DNA from: Holothuria scabra
Lineage: Eukaryota > Echinodermata > Holothuroidea > Aspidochirotida > Holothuriidae
Reading direction: 5' to 3'
Length of the DNA: 64,000 nt
Assembly (NCBI GenBank): GCA_037179385.1
Contig: CM074190.1
Location: forward strand, 7,082,284-7,146,283
In this document: in pieces, positions 23,756-35,509 of the stretch
Layout of the letters: every line of letters begins with the position of its first letter
How positions within the stretch are numbered: position 1 is the stretch's first letter
Position numbers and translations under genes: made by a program
Notes under the pieces: generated by a model
The model's input: only the letters and a program-made list of their open reading frames with translations
Told to the model about the DNA's origin: nothing
Database searches by the model: none

Positions 23756-23768
23756 AGGTCAAAGGTCA
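23756..23768 (+). promoter_or_regulatory. Perfect DR1 nuclear-receptor-type motif
   Basis: AGGTCAAAGGTCA is two AGGTCA half-sites with one spacer base, the arrangement bound by HNF4- and RXR-type receptors. Other units of the array carry degraded versions. Motif match only; function is unproven. Confidence 0.4.
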
Positions 23769-23824
23769 TGTGGGACAACAAAATTATTTTTGAACATGCT
23801 TTTAAAACATTTGAGTGAGAAGAC

Positions 23825-24650
23825 AGTGGCACATGATGGGATTATTTGCAATAGAACATTTATGTATCATCGAGACCTCAATGCGTTTTGTTTTTTGCAT
23901 TTTTTTGCATTCGAGTCATTCAGTCAATCAAAGAGCGATGCTACTTGATGATTTTTGTAGACGAAAACTTGTAGTTTGGAAAAAACAGCCGAGAAGATTG
24001 ATAATCAATTGAGCAACAAAGCTTCTTCATGAGGGTAGGGGTTGAAGCGGAGGGGCAAGGAGTAACACTATCTCAGCCTGTAGCACACAGCAAGACCTTT
24101 AGCTAAAATAACTCCTCAGATTGCCGGGACTGGTACTTACCAGTACCTCTGACCTTACGAATTTCAGGTCACTATTCCTTTAAATATTCTAATAGGCAAG
24201 AATGTGAACAGATATATTGTGTATAACGTAAAAAGGACAAGTTGACGCCTTCGTTCACCTTAAAAAAATGCAAATAGCGTAACTGCTTGACTGGTTGAAA
24301 TGTTGTACTCTTTAAGTCAACCAGTTATACTTTCATTTGCATCATGTTTTTATGTATTTTCTGAATCACAATAGAAACTTTTCGCTAGTTTAATAAATCT
24401 TATCATAGGACATGGACTTTCACTATTTGACAAAATGTTTTCTTCTTTCTACCCTTTTTCCGATTGTGGTCTGTCTCTTAAATATTTTCTAGAAACTTTT
24501 CATCGGTGCAAGTACTAAAAATACATACTTTTAAAGATAGTTAAGATATTTTCTTTACAATAAATACATTTTTCGCTAATTATATGTATACCTTCCAATA
24601 TGTACGCCCCTTCTGTTAGCTCCTATATTTCCTACCCCTCTTGGAGTTGA
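23825..24650. other. No recognisable feature
   Basis: AT-rich spacer between the tandem array and a SINE copy. Confidence 0.4.
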
Positions 24651-24805
24651 AGTTAGTTACTTAGGTGGCGTTTTACGACCCGGTTTCCAACCAGTTGGTA
24701 CAAGTCGAGAAAGCCACTGTCTTTTCTTCAGTCGTGGCTCACTGGCTTGTTTCCCTACTCCACTGCTTATGCTGAGCACCAAGCACAATGGCAGAAGGTT
24801 CCATT
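24651..24805 (-). mobile_element. tRNA-derived SINE family, 3' body, copy 1
   Basis: On the minus strand it contains GCTCAGCATAAGCAGTGGAG, AAACAAGCCAGTGAGCCAC, a TCGACTTGTACCAACTGG block, an AAAACGCCACCTAA block and a short GTAACTAACT tail. These modules recur at 28.4, 35.3, 47.5 and 63.3 kb. The tRNA-like head is missing here. Confidence 0.8.
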
Positions 24806-24810
24806 TTGAA

Positions 24811-25639
24811 CTCTTCGGTATGCTCTCGGAGTTGAAATAGATAGTCAAAAGATGCAGTGGAGCAAAGTAAACACAGATAGTGCTCAATGTGCTTAGAAGT
24901 TCTGCGTCAAAACAAAGTCTGGAACAACATTAAGGCACTGAATTGTCTTCCCCAGAACGTGAATAAACTGAGTGTTGCAGAAACAGGGTGAAATAGATAA
25001 TATACTTGGGAGGATTTGAACTGCCTTGGATAAGTTATTTACTCGTCCTTCAGTTCAATAAAATTATGAACTGTGGCAGGGTTATCCTTAGAATTCAACT
25101 TGACGCAATTTTACTAAGTTTACCATACTACAAACGTAAATAATTTGTAAGAAAGACAGGTTTTGGGTGATATCCAATACCAACAGAAGTAACAACAAGG
25201 CTCCATGCTTTACCATCAATCTGAAAGTCACGAGGAATGTGATTATAGTAAAAACTTGCCCTACAGGAGTAGTATAACATTGTACATGGATACGAAAAGG
25301 ATATACTGTTCAATCTGGCGTCGTAGACGATGAAGGTCGCGTAGGTAATCATTACATTCAGCCCTTCGTCAGCTCTAATTTCGTTAACTGTCAATAAAAT
25401 TTCACTTGACCGTGCTTGGTTCATTCCATGTCTTATCTAACAGCATACGTTTGATGGTTTCACATAAATATATCTGCTACTACTAGGGAATTCCACCCAT
25501 TACCTCACTTGTGTAGGATGACCTTTTCTCTCAAGAACTCAGAGTTGCAACTCTCTGTTTAGAGATGGATCATCGTGATAAGGTTCGTGTGGGATAACTT
25601 TTGCTTTTAGGATGGGTTAACTTATTAACTGTCGCAGAT
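24811..25639. other. No recognisable feature
   Basis: Nothing is supported. A relaxed relative of the 20-bp palindrome (CAGAGTTGCAACTCTCTG) lies near 25540-25557. Confidence 0.4.
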
Positions 25640-25945
25640 GAGTGGATTAATGGGTGGGTGGGTGGTTTTGGTGAGTTGCCCGAGACGGGTTTTCGTATTT
25701 TCTGTATCTTGTCTGCTTTTTTTTTTTTTGGGGGGGGGGGCTCTTTTGTCTCTATTGTTTTTTTGTTTTCTTTTTGTTTTGTTTGGGGGAGTGTTCTTGT
25801 CTTTAAGCCCACAAGGGTTTTTAAGAATACTTCCTTCTACATCAATCACTTTTCTTGTATTTTCAATTACATGTTTGTACTTTATCTATGTGTATATATT
25901 GTTGTGGAAAATCAAAAAATAAATAAATATGAAATAAATATGAAA
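25640..25945 (+). mobile_element. Probable LINE 3' end with A-rich tail
   Basis: A T-run/G-run segment (about 25718-25740) is followed by AAGCCCACAAGGGTTTTTAAG. Then comes an AT-rich 3' UTR-like stretch ending in AAATAAATAAATATG repeats. The GCCCA..AGG..TTTTAAGA core also appears at about 43107. Typical of CR1/L2-like 3' ends; no coding part remains, so the family is uncertain. Confidence 0.45.
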
Positions 25946-25949
25946 TAAT

Positions 25950-28204
25950 ATGAACTTAAGCATGGGTTTTTCCCCTTGTAATCTTGTTTGGAAGATCTAT
26001 AAATGTCGTACCAGGACCCAAGGGTGTGATAGAGGTTTAATATTTGCACTTTGCAGTTGACTTCATCGAGAATCATACACTCCCTTTTGGAGCACATGGT
26101 AGCTAGTTTTTCCATGTTTGGAAGCTTAGCAAACCAACATCCACAAACGTTCATTGGCCAACCAATCCAACAAACCAGCCAAACCAAACTGACTGTCTGA
26201 TTGTCTGATTGTTTGACTGAGTGTCTGTTTGACTTTCTCACTGATAGATTGACTGACCTGCACAGAGTTCAATGGCGCGCCATGTGCTCATTGTTTTTGG
26301 TCCAAACCTGAATGTTTGTGTGGTATCGTGACGACGTTGCATGAGATCTAAAGTGTCATATTTTTTAAAACTGCAATCTTCACATTTCTTAATCTTTTCC
26401 GCCTTGGGTTATCCTCAAATGGGTTGTTTGACCTGTACACACTTGTTTTAACAGTATCCATTGTGCCATAGTTTATTCTCAAAACTTTAGCATCGAAGTC
26501 TGACCCAGTTTGTTACTTCGCAGAGATTGACTGTTGACATGCATTTCCGAATTACATTCATAAAGTTTCTAAAACTTTCCTTACAATTATATCTTCCGGA
26601 CATGTTGCCTGTTTATGTCTTTATTACCGTCCATGTGACAAATGAGACACTTCAAGCCACCTGTACGTAATTCAAGAATCCTCAACTAATGTCAGGTGCA
26701 CCTATAATAAATTAATTCATGGAAAGAGGCTATACCTGAAACTTAATAAAATCAGTCCCATTTTTAATTAGTAGTGTTATGTTCTATTATTGAATCAGTT
26801 TTTCTCCTGAAGGCTAAACTAAAATAAAAAGTTAGGCACTGGTTTCAAGTTTCAACGTCATTGGCTATGCATCAAAGAGCCTTTAATCAGTTTTAAACTA
26901 CCAAAATGTAGCTACTCCACAGCTGCCTTTAACATGATTGAACACATTTGATATGTCTGCAAAAAAGAGTGTGACAATCATTTAAGCATTTACCTAAGAG
27001 GTTAATCTATTTCTTTTGGGGTTCTTCTGTTGAAGAGTTTTAGAAAATTGTGACTGTGAAGAGTTGAAACGTCGTAACAAGGACAGAAGTTACCTTCACA
27101 ATCAAATATGTAAGTACAGCTTTCCCCTACACCTTGCCCCTCGAAACATGAGTATTAAATTTCTACTGATCATCTCAGTTATAAACTTGCTACCGCGAGG
27201 AATGTTAAAATGATGAAAGTTAATTACCTGCAAATCAGCGAAAGAGTAAACCGACCTTCTTCCAGACAAGTTTCGTCACATTTCAATTGTTTTGAGATTT
27301 TGCATAAAGTTTCATCCTTATTAGTAAGAGTTTCAGATAGCTTCTACTTGATAATTTTACATTTAACGAACATTTAACGAAGTCTTAAATGTGACCTGTG
27401 AATAGAAATGCACTAAACTGTCTTTTTGAGGGGTTCATTTGTACAATGCCAGGGTGATGTCAAGTGTGCCAATTGCGTAGGGCAACGGAATGTCATTAAG
27501 TAGTAAGTTGGCCAATGAGATCGCTTTCTACCACGACTAGTATCTTAAAGTAGGGAAGTTAGTACACTTTTCACCAAAGTACAACTTCCCAGATTATCGA
27601 ACTTTGTCTTAAATCGGCAGTGTATCCCTGGAGATTTTAGCATAGCCTATTTCTTCTTTACTTTGTGCTTTTTCATTAGCACATTTGACCGTTCCTACGA
27701 TCAACTGTATTTTGAGCCACCCGTTGAAGGGTTTAAACCTGAAAAGTTTGTTCTGTTTTTCTCAAAAGTTAGCATATTAACAGCTTTTCACTGGCATGCA
27801 TATATCTTATATTAAAGATCAAAACTAATCAGGAATGACTTTTTTCACTTGTTATTCATCCCAGTTCATATGTATCTATTTGAGAATGCTGGCCTGTAAT
27901 TGGTGAGTAACATCTGTAATTTCTTATACATTATAAAAATATATAGGGTGTATCGTGAGCAACGTTTGGATCAGAATGTTCTTTTTTAAAATACAGCCAA
28001 TTTGCAAAGTTCAATAAGTTAAAACTTTGACTGAGTGTATTCACAGATGAGCGGTGAATATATATAAGTCATACTAAGTAGTAGGTACGCCGGGTACAGT
28101 GATACATACGTAACTTTGACTAGTACTGTAGGGAAGTATTTATTAATGACGTAGAGGACGGTTAGTCCTTGAGATGGGTATGGGAAGGATTTTCTTTTTT
28201 AACT
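25950..28204. other. No recognisable feature
   Basis: Low-complexity CCAA/GACTGTCT-type sequence lies at about 26130-26250. Otherwise unremarkable AT-rich DNA. Confidence 0.4.
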
Positions 28205-28380
28205 TTTCTTGTCTATTTTTTAAACTTTGTATTTCATTCCTGGGCCTAGTATCCTTATTATTCAAGACAGAGTACTTTCATTCCAACACTGATTTTATTA
28301 ACTATGTTAATTGTATTACTTGTAATCATTTTTATATATTTTGCACATAAAGATAAACAAGTGAATGAAATAAAAATTAC
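28205..28380 (+). mobile_element. Possible LINE 3' tail
   Basis: A T-rich stretch with TGGGCCTAGTAT and ACTTTCATTCCA runs to GTGAATGAAATAAAAATTA. It resembles the tails at 25.8 and 43.1 kb. No coding remnant. Confidence 0.35.
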
Positions 28381-28387
28381 TTAGTAG

Positions 28388-28575
28388 TAGTTAGTTAGTT
28401 AGTTAGTAAGCTCACTGGCTTGTTTTCCCTACTCTATTGCTTATGCAGAGCATCGCGCACGACGACAGGTTCCGTTTTTTAGTCTTTGTTATGACTCGAC
28501 CTGGGAATCGAACCCGGGCCTTCTGCGTGAAAAGTGAATGCTGTAACCGAGTTGCGTGCTTAGAAATCACATGCA
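28388..28575 (-). mobile_element. tRNA-derived SINE, copy 2, with tRNA-like head
   Basis: On the minus strand the head (about 28565-28490) has a tRNA-like A-box region (CAACTCGGTTACAGC) and a perfect B box, GGTTCGATTCC. It is followed by GGTCGAGTCATAAC and the body modules GCATAAGCAATAGAG and AACAAGCCAGTGAGC. It ends in a CTAACTAACTAACTAAC tail. Part of the body before the tail is deleted compared with copy 1. This copy links the body to its tRNA origin. Confidence 0.85.
28504..28514 (-). promoter_or_regulatory. RNA polymerase III B box of the SINE
   Basis: GGTTCGATTCC matches the canonical B box (GGTTCGANTCC) of tRNA-type internal promoters. Confidence 0.75.
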
Positions 28576-28629
28576 AGGAATAGGGATTTGGTTTGGGTGA
28601 TGGTTTGGGGCTACATTAATTACTGTTTG

Positions 28630-28769
28630 TAAAGGGGGGGGGGGGCAGTAGACATACAAGGCATCGAAGGGGGGGGGGCACATGTGTACAAATTTATTAA
28701 GACAGAGTCCTTTGGGCGAAAAAAATTGTCAGGGGGGAATTCGCCCTGGTCCTCTTGGCTACGGGCCTG
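28630..28769. mobile_element. hAT-type element end (fragment)
   Basis: A G-run and purine-rich segment ends in CTTGGCTACGGGCCTG. Reversed this gives CAGGCCCGTAGCCAAG, closely related to the ends of the elements at 29.0 and 55.1 kb. No matching left end was found. Confidence 0.5.
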
Positions 28770-28978
28770 CAGAGGATTTGTCCATTGTATGTTTTAGTCC
28801 CTAATTACTTTAAAGATGAAGGTACATAAAATTTTACATTTTTAAAGGAAAGGTAAGAAACGAGTGCTTAACACAACTTACCCTTCTTTATATACTTGTT
28901 ATGTTGTCCTAAATGGTCACAACTCCCTTGAAATTACACTGTTGAACAGTTATGAAATCAGCGAACTCTCATTCATAG

Positions 28979-31726
28979 CAGGGGCGTAGCCAGGATTTTA
29001 TTGTGGGGGGGGGGGGGCAAAGTCGACTCATCGTCCCCAATCTTGACCGACAAGACTATCTAAGCGGAGCGCCACCATCGGTTGGCGCGGAGCGTACAAG
29101 AAAATTTTTGGTTTTAGAAACCCCTCAGATGGCAGGAAACGGCACTTCCCGAGTGTTTTATGCATGTTCCCAACCTGGAAATGGATCTCATTTCTGAAAT
29201 TTCTCAATTAATGCAAAAAAAAAAATTATCTATAAAAAATGTCAATACATGTTTCTAAGCGGAGCTCTACCATCGATTGGTGGGGAGCGAACCAGGAAAT
29301 TTTTGGTTTTACAAACCCCTCAGATGGCCGGAAACGGCACTTCCCGAGTATTCAGAGCAAGAATATGTTCAGCCCAACTTTGAAATCCTCCCCGCTTCTT
29401 AATTGGAGCACTTGACATATATTGAGGGGCTGCACATACCTTTAGCCCCCACTTTTTCATTTTTCATCGCTGCCACTGGGGTGTGGCATTTTCTTGAGGG
29501 AGCGAAGCGCCCAAGTGAGGAGCCCAGCATCCGAACGGGGAGAGGGTGTGGTTCTCCCACTCCTACCTCAAGGAGATGTTGCAATTTTACATCAAAATTG
29601 AGCAATCTGGTGAACACCTTAGCTGGAATTTTTGGACATTTTCAATCTTGTATCAATGTTTTCCTTATTCCCTCGAGAGTTAGTGTGTGCCAGTAAGAGG
29701 GTTACTGACGAGTCAATGGGGCCCTAGGAAATTGTGTTGCACTGAAACAAAACAGCTACTCATAAGACTTACATTGGCTAAACCAGCGGAATTGACATTT
29801 TACCTTGAAAAACGCCAAACCTCCATTTAAATAAAAAAAAATAATAAAAAAAATAGGTCTGGGCGAGAGTAAGTTCGAACCCCCTGGCTACGAGCCTGTC
29901 TTCCTGGGTGTTCCCCTCCCCTTTTGGAATTTTTTTGCTGTCTCGAAGAGCTTAGATGCAACATGGTGGTAGATTTTGTTCTTTTTATACTAGATTCTAG
30001 TGTTCTCCACAGGGGGGTTTTAGAGGGGCGACACGCCTTCCTAGTGAAATCGCCCCTCCAAAATAGTTGCCGCTCTCCAAAAAATGCAGCTTCCATCTTT
30101 AGTTCATTGCTTCATTACACATATGCAAGTCATAACTGGAAAATGTGTCTTCCCTCCAGGCTTGGCGCCAGGATTTGCCCGACGAAGGGCCACTCTCCGA
30201 ACGGGGGAGGGGTAGGGTGGGTAGCGACCCCAAGTCCCGACAGCCAGGATGCCGTCGATGAGTTGGTGAGGGAGATTTAAAGAAAACCTGTGCACTATAC
30301 CTGCCATTGCGAGTCATATACGACATAAAATTTGTATATGCTAGAGGAAGATATTTCCGCACTGATTTAACCGTGGAAAAGCGGGCGAAATTTTTTTTGG
30401 GTAAGCCTACACTAAAAAGAATCTGTACTTATTTAAAGCTTATATAGATCAATTGTCACGGCCTTTTGGTCCTATCGGGCACAACTTATATCGTACTTCC
30501 CTCTTCGAGTCCGTACCGCACGACTGACACAAGAGATCACACCTCCCTGGTTTTGCGAAATGAGATGAAATTCCCGACATGTTCATTAATCCATTTATTC
30601 TACATATTAATTTACTTGAAAAGATGGGAAGGGTTTGTAATTTATTAGCTCTAGGTAACGGTACTGAGGAAGAGTGTGAAAAGCATTCTGAACATTTTGG
30701 GTTTTATCGCAGAAATAACTCTTTTGAAAGCCAAAATAATTAAACCGACCAGGGAGGTGTGATTCAAATGACACCTTCCTGAACCATGGGAAGGCGACAG
30801 ATTATTCCCGACAGGGGGCGGGCCATGTCAGCGACCACAAGTTCCGACGGCCCCTATGTCGAGGGGGTGGTGATAAAGGGATATGAAGGAGCCTTACTAT
30901 CCCATGTTATTGCACCCCTTGGCACATTGTGCACAATATCACTTAATATTTTAAAAGCCGAGTTGCGCACTGATAGTGTTCTGTTGAGTCTGAATCGTGA
31001 AATTGCAAAGCGCGCGAAGCGCGCGAAAATTTTTGGTAGACTTACAAAAATAACATAGCCTATGTAATCATTAAAAACAAAAAGAAAAAAAAATAGAAAC
31101 TGTGGGGGTTGTAGACCGTATCGGGGATAACATACATTGCGTCGAAAACACCTGGAATACCCGATAAAATAACCAAACTATGCTCCGTCTGTCCGTGAGT
31201 GGCTCACCAACTGACCTATCGCGTGACACACACAAGAGAACAGCAACTAGGCTTTGTGATATGGGATGAAATTTAAGACCTCTAAATAACCTGTGTACTC
31301 TGCCTCCCTGTTCCTTGGTAATGTTGACAGGACTTACACTCTCTAGATATGTGGAAAGGAAATATTAAAAAAAAAAAAGGAGAGAATCTACAGCGCGCGT
31401 AGCGCGCCGAAAATTTGGGGTTCTTATTAGGGAAATTGTCCCTTAAGAGCAAAAAACAGGTAAACCATCGGGGACTCTAGCCACCGTCTGGAACTGCAAA
31501 CTTTATCGTAACGACTAAGAGCTTCTTCCCCCCCCCCCCCTCGAAAAACTGTAAAAAAACGCCCCCGATTCCCTCCCTCCTCTTGCCGTTTATCTTTTTT
31601 TTTATTTATTTTTTTTTTTTTTTTTGCTCTCCTTCATTTTTTCAACATCGGACATCGCGTCCCCAAAATTTCTGTGGGGGGGGGCACTCTGCCCCCTGCC
31701 CCCTCCCCCCGCTGGCTACGCTAGTG
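28979..31726. mobile_element. hAT-type non-autonomous element, 2.75 kb, perfect 8-bp TSD
   Basis: The left end CAGGGGCGTAGCCAGG and right end CTGGCTACGCTAGTG form terminal inverted repeats. They are flanked by identical ATTCATAG at 28971-28978 and 31727-31734. An 8-bp duplication with CA..TG ends is the hAT signature. There is no transposase frame. The interior contains a duplicated module (29056-29355), G/C homopolymers, and several GC palindromes followed by GAAAATTTTTGG. Internal end-like sequences (CTGGCTACGAGCCTG near 29885; CAGGCTTGGCGCCAGG near 30156) suggest nested or composite structure. Confidence 0.85.
29056..29355 (+). repeat. Duplicated internal module of the hAT-type element
   Basis: TCTAAGCGGAGC..CACCATCG.TTGG, GGAGCG, AAATTTTTGGTTTTA, AACCCCTCAGATGGC and GGAAACGGCACTTCCCGAGT occur twice, at about 29059-29158 and 29255-29353. 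Diverged versions are at 34420-34520 and, reversed, at 56280-56580. Confidence 0.85.
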
Positions 31727-31734
31727 ATTCATAG

Positions 31735-33849
31735 GTTACGACTAGGAACATAATACTCCTCAGTGCCATGATAGATGGTAATACGTATGACTTCACCTGT
31801 TTACATGATTACTGGTATAGAAACCCTGTGTATGTTGTGTCAGAAATATGTAAACAATACATTCCTTAAAGCTATTGCAAGAAACAGCCACCTGGAAAAT
31901 CGTTTATGTTCGATAGCTTCCACTTATTGTTTTTTAACGCGTATCTTCATTTCTTCGATACATATTGAATTGTATTATTCTTCAAGGGAAGTACTTTCTT
32001 TACAGGAGTAAATTTAGGTATATAAAGCAAACGTTTGGGGCATTTATCTCCTATGTAAAATGTTACTATTGTATTCAGAAGTATGGAGACTCAGTGAAAG
32101 ACCGTTTTGCTTCTCTTAACGAAGAATGGTATCAATGAAACTTTTTTTAACTTAAGATATTTTTTTGACATGTTAATTGTTTATTTGTGAGAACAAATAT
32201 ACTTAATAAATAATAAATAATTCGCGTTTTATTTTCGTATCGAGCTTTAACCTCGTGTTCGCACAAAATAGGGGCATCTTTCTGCCAGTTTTCATTTATT
32301 GTCGCTGTTATCTGACAGAATAGTTAAGGTGCAATTTATTATATTCGATCCCGTTTGTCAGCTTGGATCACTGTAAATATCTATTAAAGGGGCGTATTGT
32401 GTCGAAATCTCAATGAGGGTGTTGAAATGTATTACCACATGCCAATGTTGGTCAAGTTTCAAATCCAATATTTATCCCAAAAGTTAAAATTTTGAATTTC
32501 TGGTACCTGGATTTTAACGTTTGTGTCTATGAGGCAATTTCACTTAACGTCATTTAACGGGAAAGCCTCTATTTAATCAGCATGCTCAGTAAGATAACTT
32601 GAGCAACGATAACGAGCAGTATATGTCACAGTAGTTTCTTTGGGAAAACAGTGTGCGTCTGCTGTAAAAAAAAAAAAAAAACACGCATGCGATCCACGCA
32701 CTCTTACCACGTGCATGTTTTCCACATCAATGCCGATCTGATTTTTGAAATTGAAAAGAGATTTTTGAAATTGAAAAGAGATTTTTGCCAGGAAATTTTG
32801 TCTTCAGACAAGTAATAGTCGTAATGAACATAGGTAACTGATGCATGTACAATAAACCAAGCGGGTAGCCAGGATACGAAGGGGTAACCTCTCAGATTGA
32901 ACATATTTTATTTTACGATGTTACGGTTACAGTAATATTTCCCCTATTAATATACGGTGTAAAGCCCTTTGGTGCCATTTCTGGCAGGCTAGGAGGCATT
33001 TTCTGCCAACGTTTCTATTTTTTTCGCCAGCGATGGTGGTGATACACTTGGATAGACTGTCTACATGGTTCTTTCGCTTGCTGACATTTTTTACCGACTA
33101 TAATAGCTCATTAATAGTGTACCAAAACCAACAGTAAACCAATAAAATAATGAGATACAGAAATAAGAGAGGAACGAAATAATTGATTCGCTAATTACCA
33201 TTGTTTAATATTACAGTTCACCTACTTATTCAAATATATCTTGTAATATCGTTGTAAAAATATCGCATTAACGATCTATTCATTGGGGTCGTTGAATCTT
33301 GATGTAAAACATTTAAGAAAGCAATCAATTTGATGAACCAATTTCTGGGAAAATGACAAGTTGATTACCTTGAACGTCATCCCTTAACACTCGTGAAGCA
33401 ATGAATTAAATTAAGAGGAAGGACATCTGGCACGAAAAAATTAAAATTACAGAGCAAAAATGTAATAAAGTTTACAAATGAACGCATTTACTGTAACTCA
33501 AATATATACAGTTTATTCCTGTGTCTGTATGCAAATTCGAAACTTCTTTAGTTAATCAGTTAAATCGGTAGGTTCTCAATAATTTTTAACTTCGTCTTTC
33601 CCATTATTCACATTCCAATATAGTTCATGTCTTTGTTATTTGGAAGCCACAATGGAAATTCGTCATGGGTCCCTATAACAGTTACACTTTTAAAACTGTA
33701 TGTACTTGTAGTCCCCTTCCACGTGAAAGAGAATGGCAAGTTTTAAAGGTGTACAAGCATTATGATTTCAATAGGAAGACCCTAGTAATATCAGTAGTGC
33801 TAAAAAGCAATTCCCAATCTACCACTTTCTTTAAAGGAAGGGGGTGGGG
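31735..33849. other. No recognisable gene; small tandem duplication
   Basis: GATTTTTGAAATTGAAAAGA is tandemly duplicated at about 32741-32780. An A run lies near 32666-32681. Otherwise unremarkable AT-rich sequence. Confidence 0.4.
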
Positions 33850-35226
33850 CAAACAGTGTGTTGAGTGATGGGCGCCAAGGGGAGGGTATAAAAGGAACGG
33901 CGACTGCCCCCATTTTGAAAATTTTTGGCCTTTTTAAAGTGCCTAGATGCAAAATGGTGCAAGATTTTCGACCTTGAGAGGAACAATGTTAAAAGTTGAA
34001 TTGTGGTGGTTCTTGAAGATAAAACTGAAAAATTTTGTGTCTTTACATGAAATCTAGTAAAAGAAAAATTTGTTTTTAAATTTGCATACTTTTGTAAGCT
34101 AACATAAAAGAACCTCGATCGGCATGGGCGAACGGGAGCATTTAAGTTTGCTGTTTTTTACTTGGCCACAAAACGTCATTTACTATAAAGACCATTAGTT
34201 GGCCCGAAGAAAACTCCGAAAAATCACACCGAAATATTGAAGATCGAAAAATAGCATTTTTCAGACTTATACGAAGAATCTAATTAGTCGTTATCTTCTT
34301 TTGTCGTTTGCAATAAACTTCTCGTTTCAAAATGAGTTTCGGAAAACTGCAAAGTGATCAGAAAGTTGACAAATACCTTGAACCTGAAAAATGCAATTTT
34401 GCCCGAAAGACTGTCTAAGTGAAACACCACCAATGGCTGGCGCGAAACGCAAAGAAAATTTTGAAAAATTGCGGCCCTTAGATGGCCGAAAATTGCGTTT
34501 TCATGCCTGGGAAGAGAATCTAAACAATCTTAATGTTTAGCTTTTGTTTGCAATAACTAAAAAATCAGCAGCATGCCAAGTAATCAGAATATCAACACAA
34601 AAATGTTTTATAAATGATCTTAATTCTTTTCTTGGAAACAATACAACGGAACGGAAAATATGCTTATGGTTCTCTATTGGGACTCTTGGCTAAATTCAAG
34701 ATCCTCTGAATTGATAAAATTGTCTGTGACTGTTCGAACTCCAGACTGTTAATTATTTTACCCCTGACATTTCTTGCATGATAAATGGCAAACTATTGCT
34801 TACCGCACCCAGACCATCTGCTTCCATGCCCCCTTCCCCGTTGCGTACGTCTATGCCGGCCGGGGAAAGAGTTTAAGGGATAGGCCCCTCCCTTTTGAGA
34901 TTTCTTATAAAGGTAGATGTCCGCAGAGGCAATCGGTGTCACCAGGGCGTTACAGAGTCTAATTTTTCAAGTAAAATTTGGAATTTGGCATAATTTGCCT
35001 ACTTTAAGGAATTAAAAAAGGGGCATCACTGAGGGGCCTTGGAGGGACAATCCTTCCCCTTTGAAAATTCTTGAGAACTTGGTTTTCCTTGTATCCAATA
35101 TGGTGCAACGTCTTCCAACTTTTGAAGAAAAGTTTGTGGTAGTAAAGTAGGGATACGAATATTTTAGGGAAAAATGACAGTGTGGGAGGACAATGGCCCA
35201 ATGCCTCTGCCCTTCCCACGCCACTG
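33850..35226 (+). mobile_element. hAT-type element, second copy, decayed left end
   Basis: The right end CCCACGCCACTG (35215-35226) matches the reversed CAGTGGCGT ends seen at 55131 and 57158. Internally, CCTAGATGCAAAATGGTGC, AAGATTTTCGACCTTGA and AACAATGTTAAA match 56760-56815 of the 55.1-kb element in reverse. The GCGGAGCG-type module is present as CTAAGTGAAACACCACC near 34420. The left end could not be fixed, so no TSD was confirmed. Confidence 0.65.
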
Positions 35227-35307
35227 AAGGCAGAGCAATGGATTTCACCTCATAACAGTCACAATAAGAAAAATATTCTTATATGATTCTTAACTTGCAG
35301 TAGGAAG

Positions 35308-35507
35308 GTGAGGAGTTAAAGTCTTGGCCGGGTCATAACAAAGACTTTAAAATCCCAACCTGCCGCCATTGTGCTTTGTGCTCAGCATAAGCAATGGAGT
35401 AGGAAGAACAAGCAAGAGAGGCCACAACTGGAAAAGGGCCATGGTCGGCTCGACTTGAATCAATAGGATGGAAAATTTGTCGTGAAACTCAGTCTAACTA
35501 ACTGACA
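35308..35507 (+). mobile_element. tRNA-derived SINE, copy 3
   Basis: Contains GGGTCATAACAAAGACTTTA (same joint as copy 2), GCTCAGCATAAGCAATGGAG, GGCCACAACTGG, GGCTCGACTTGAATCAA and a short TCTAACTAACTGA tail. The tRNA-like head is truncated. Confidence 0.8.
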
Positions 35508-35509
35508 AA

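Larger units (their letters stand above)
23093..23820. repeat. Tandem repeat, about 145-bp unit, about five units
   Basis: Each unit has an ACACGATATCTCA-like block, then GGAAAC..A.TAGATTT, TTTGGTATGTGGATGC, and a GGAGGTCAAAGGTCAT..GGGGTCA block. The last block recurs at about 23191, 23334, 23478, 23605 and 23752. The spacing is about 143-147 bp except for one shorter unit, which carries a (TGTC)n run. Units are well diverged, so the array is old. No protein coding is evident. Confidence 0.85.

Noticed and set aside
25570..25948. Overlapping frames on both strands rich in Phe/Gly or Lys/Pro
   Set aside because: They are created by a T-run/G-run low-complexity segment, probably a LINE 3' UTR.
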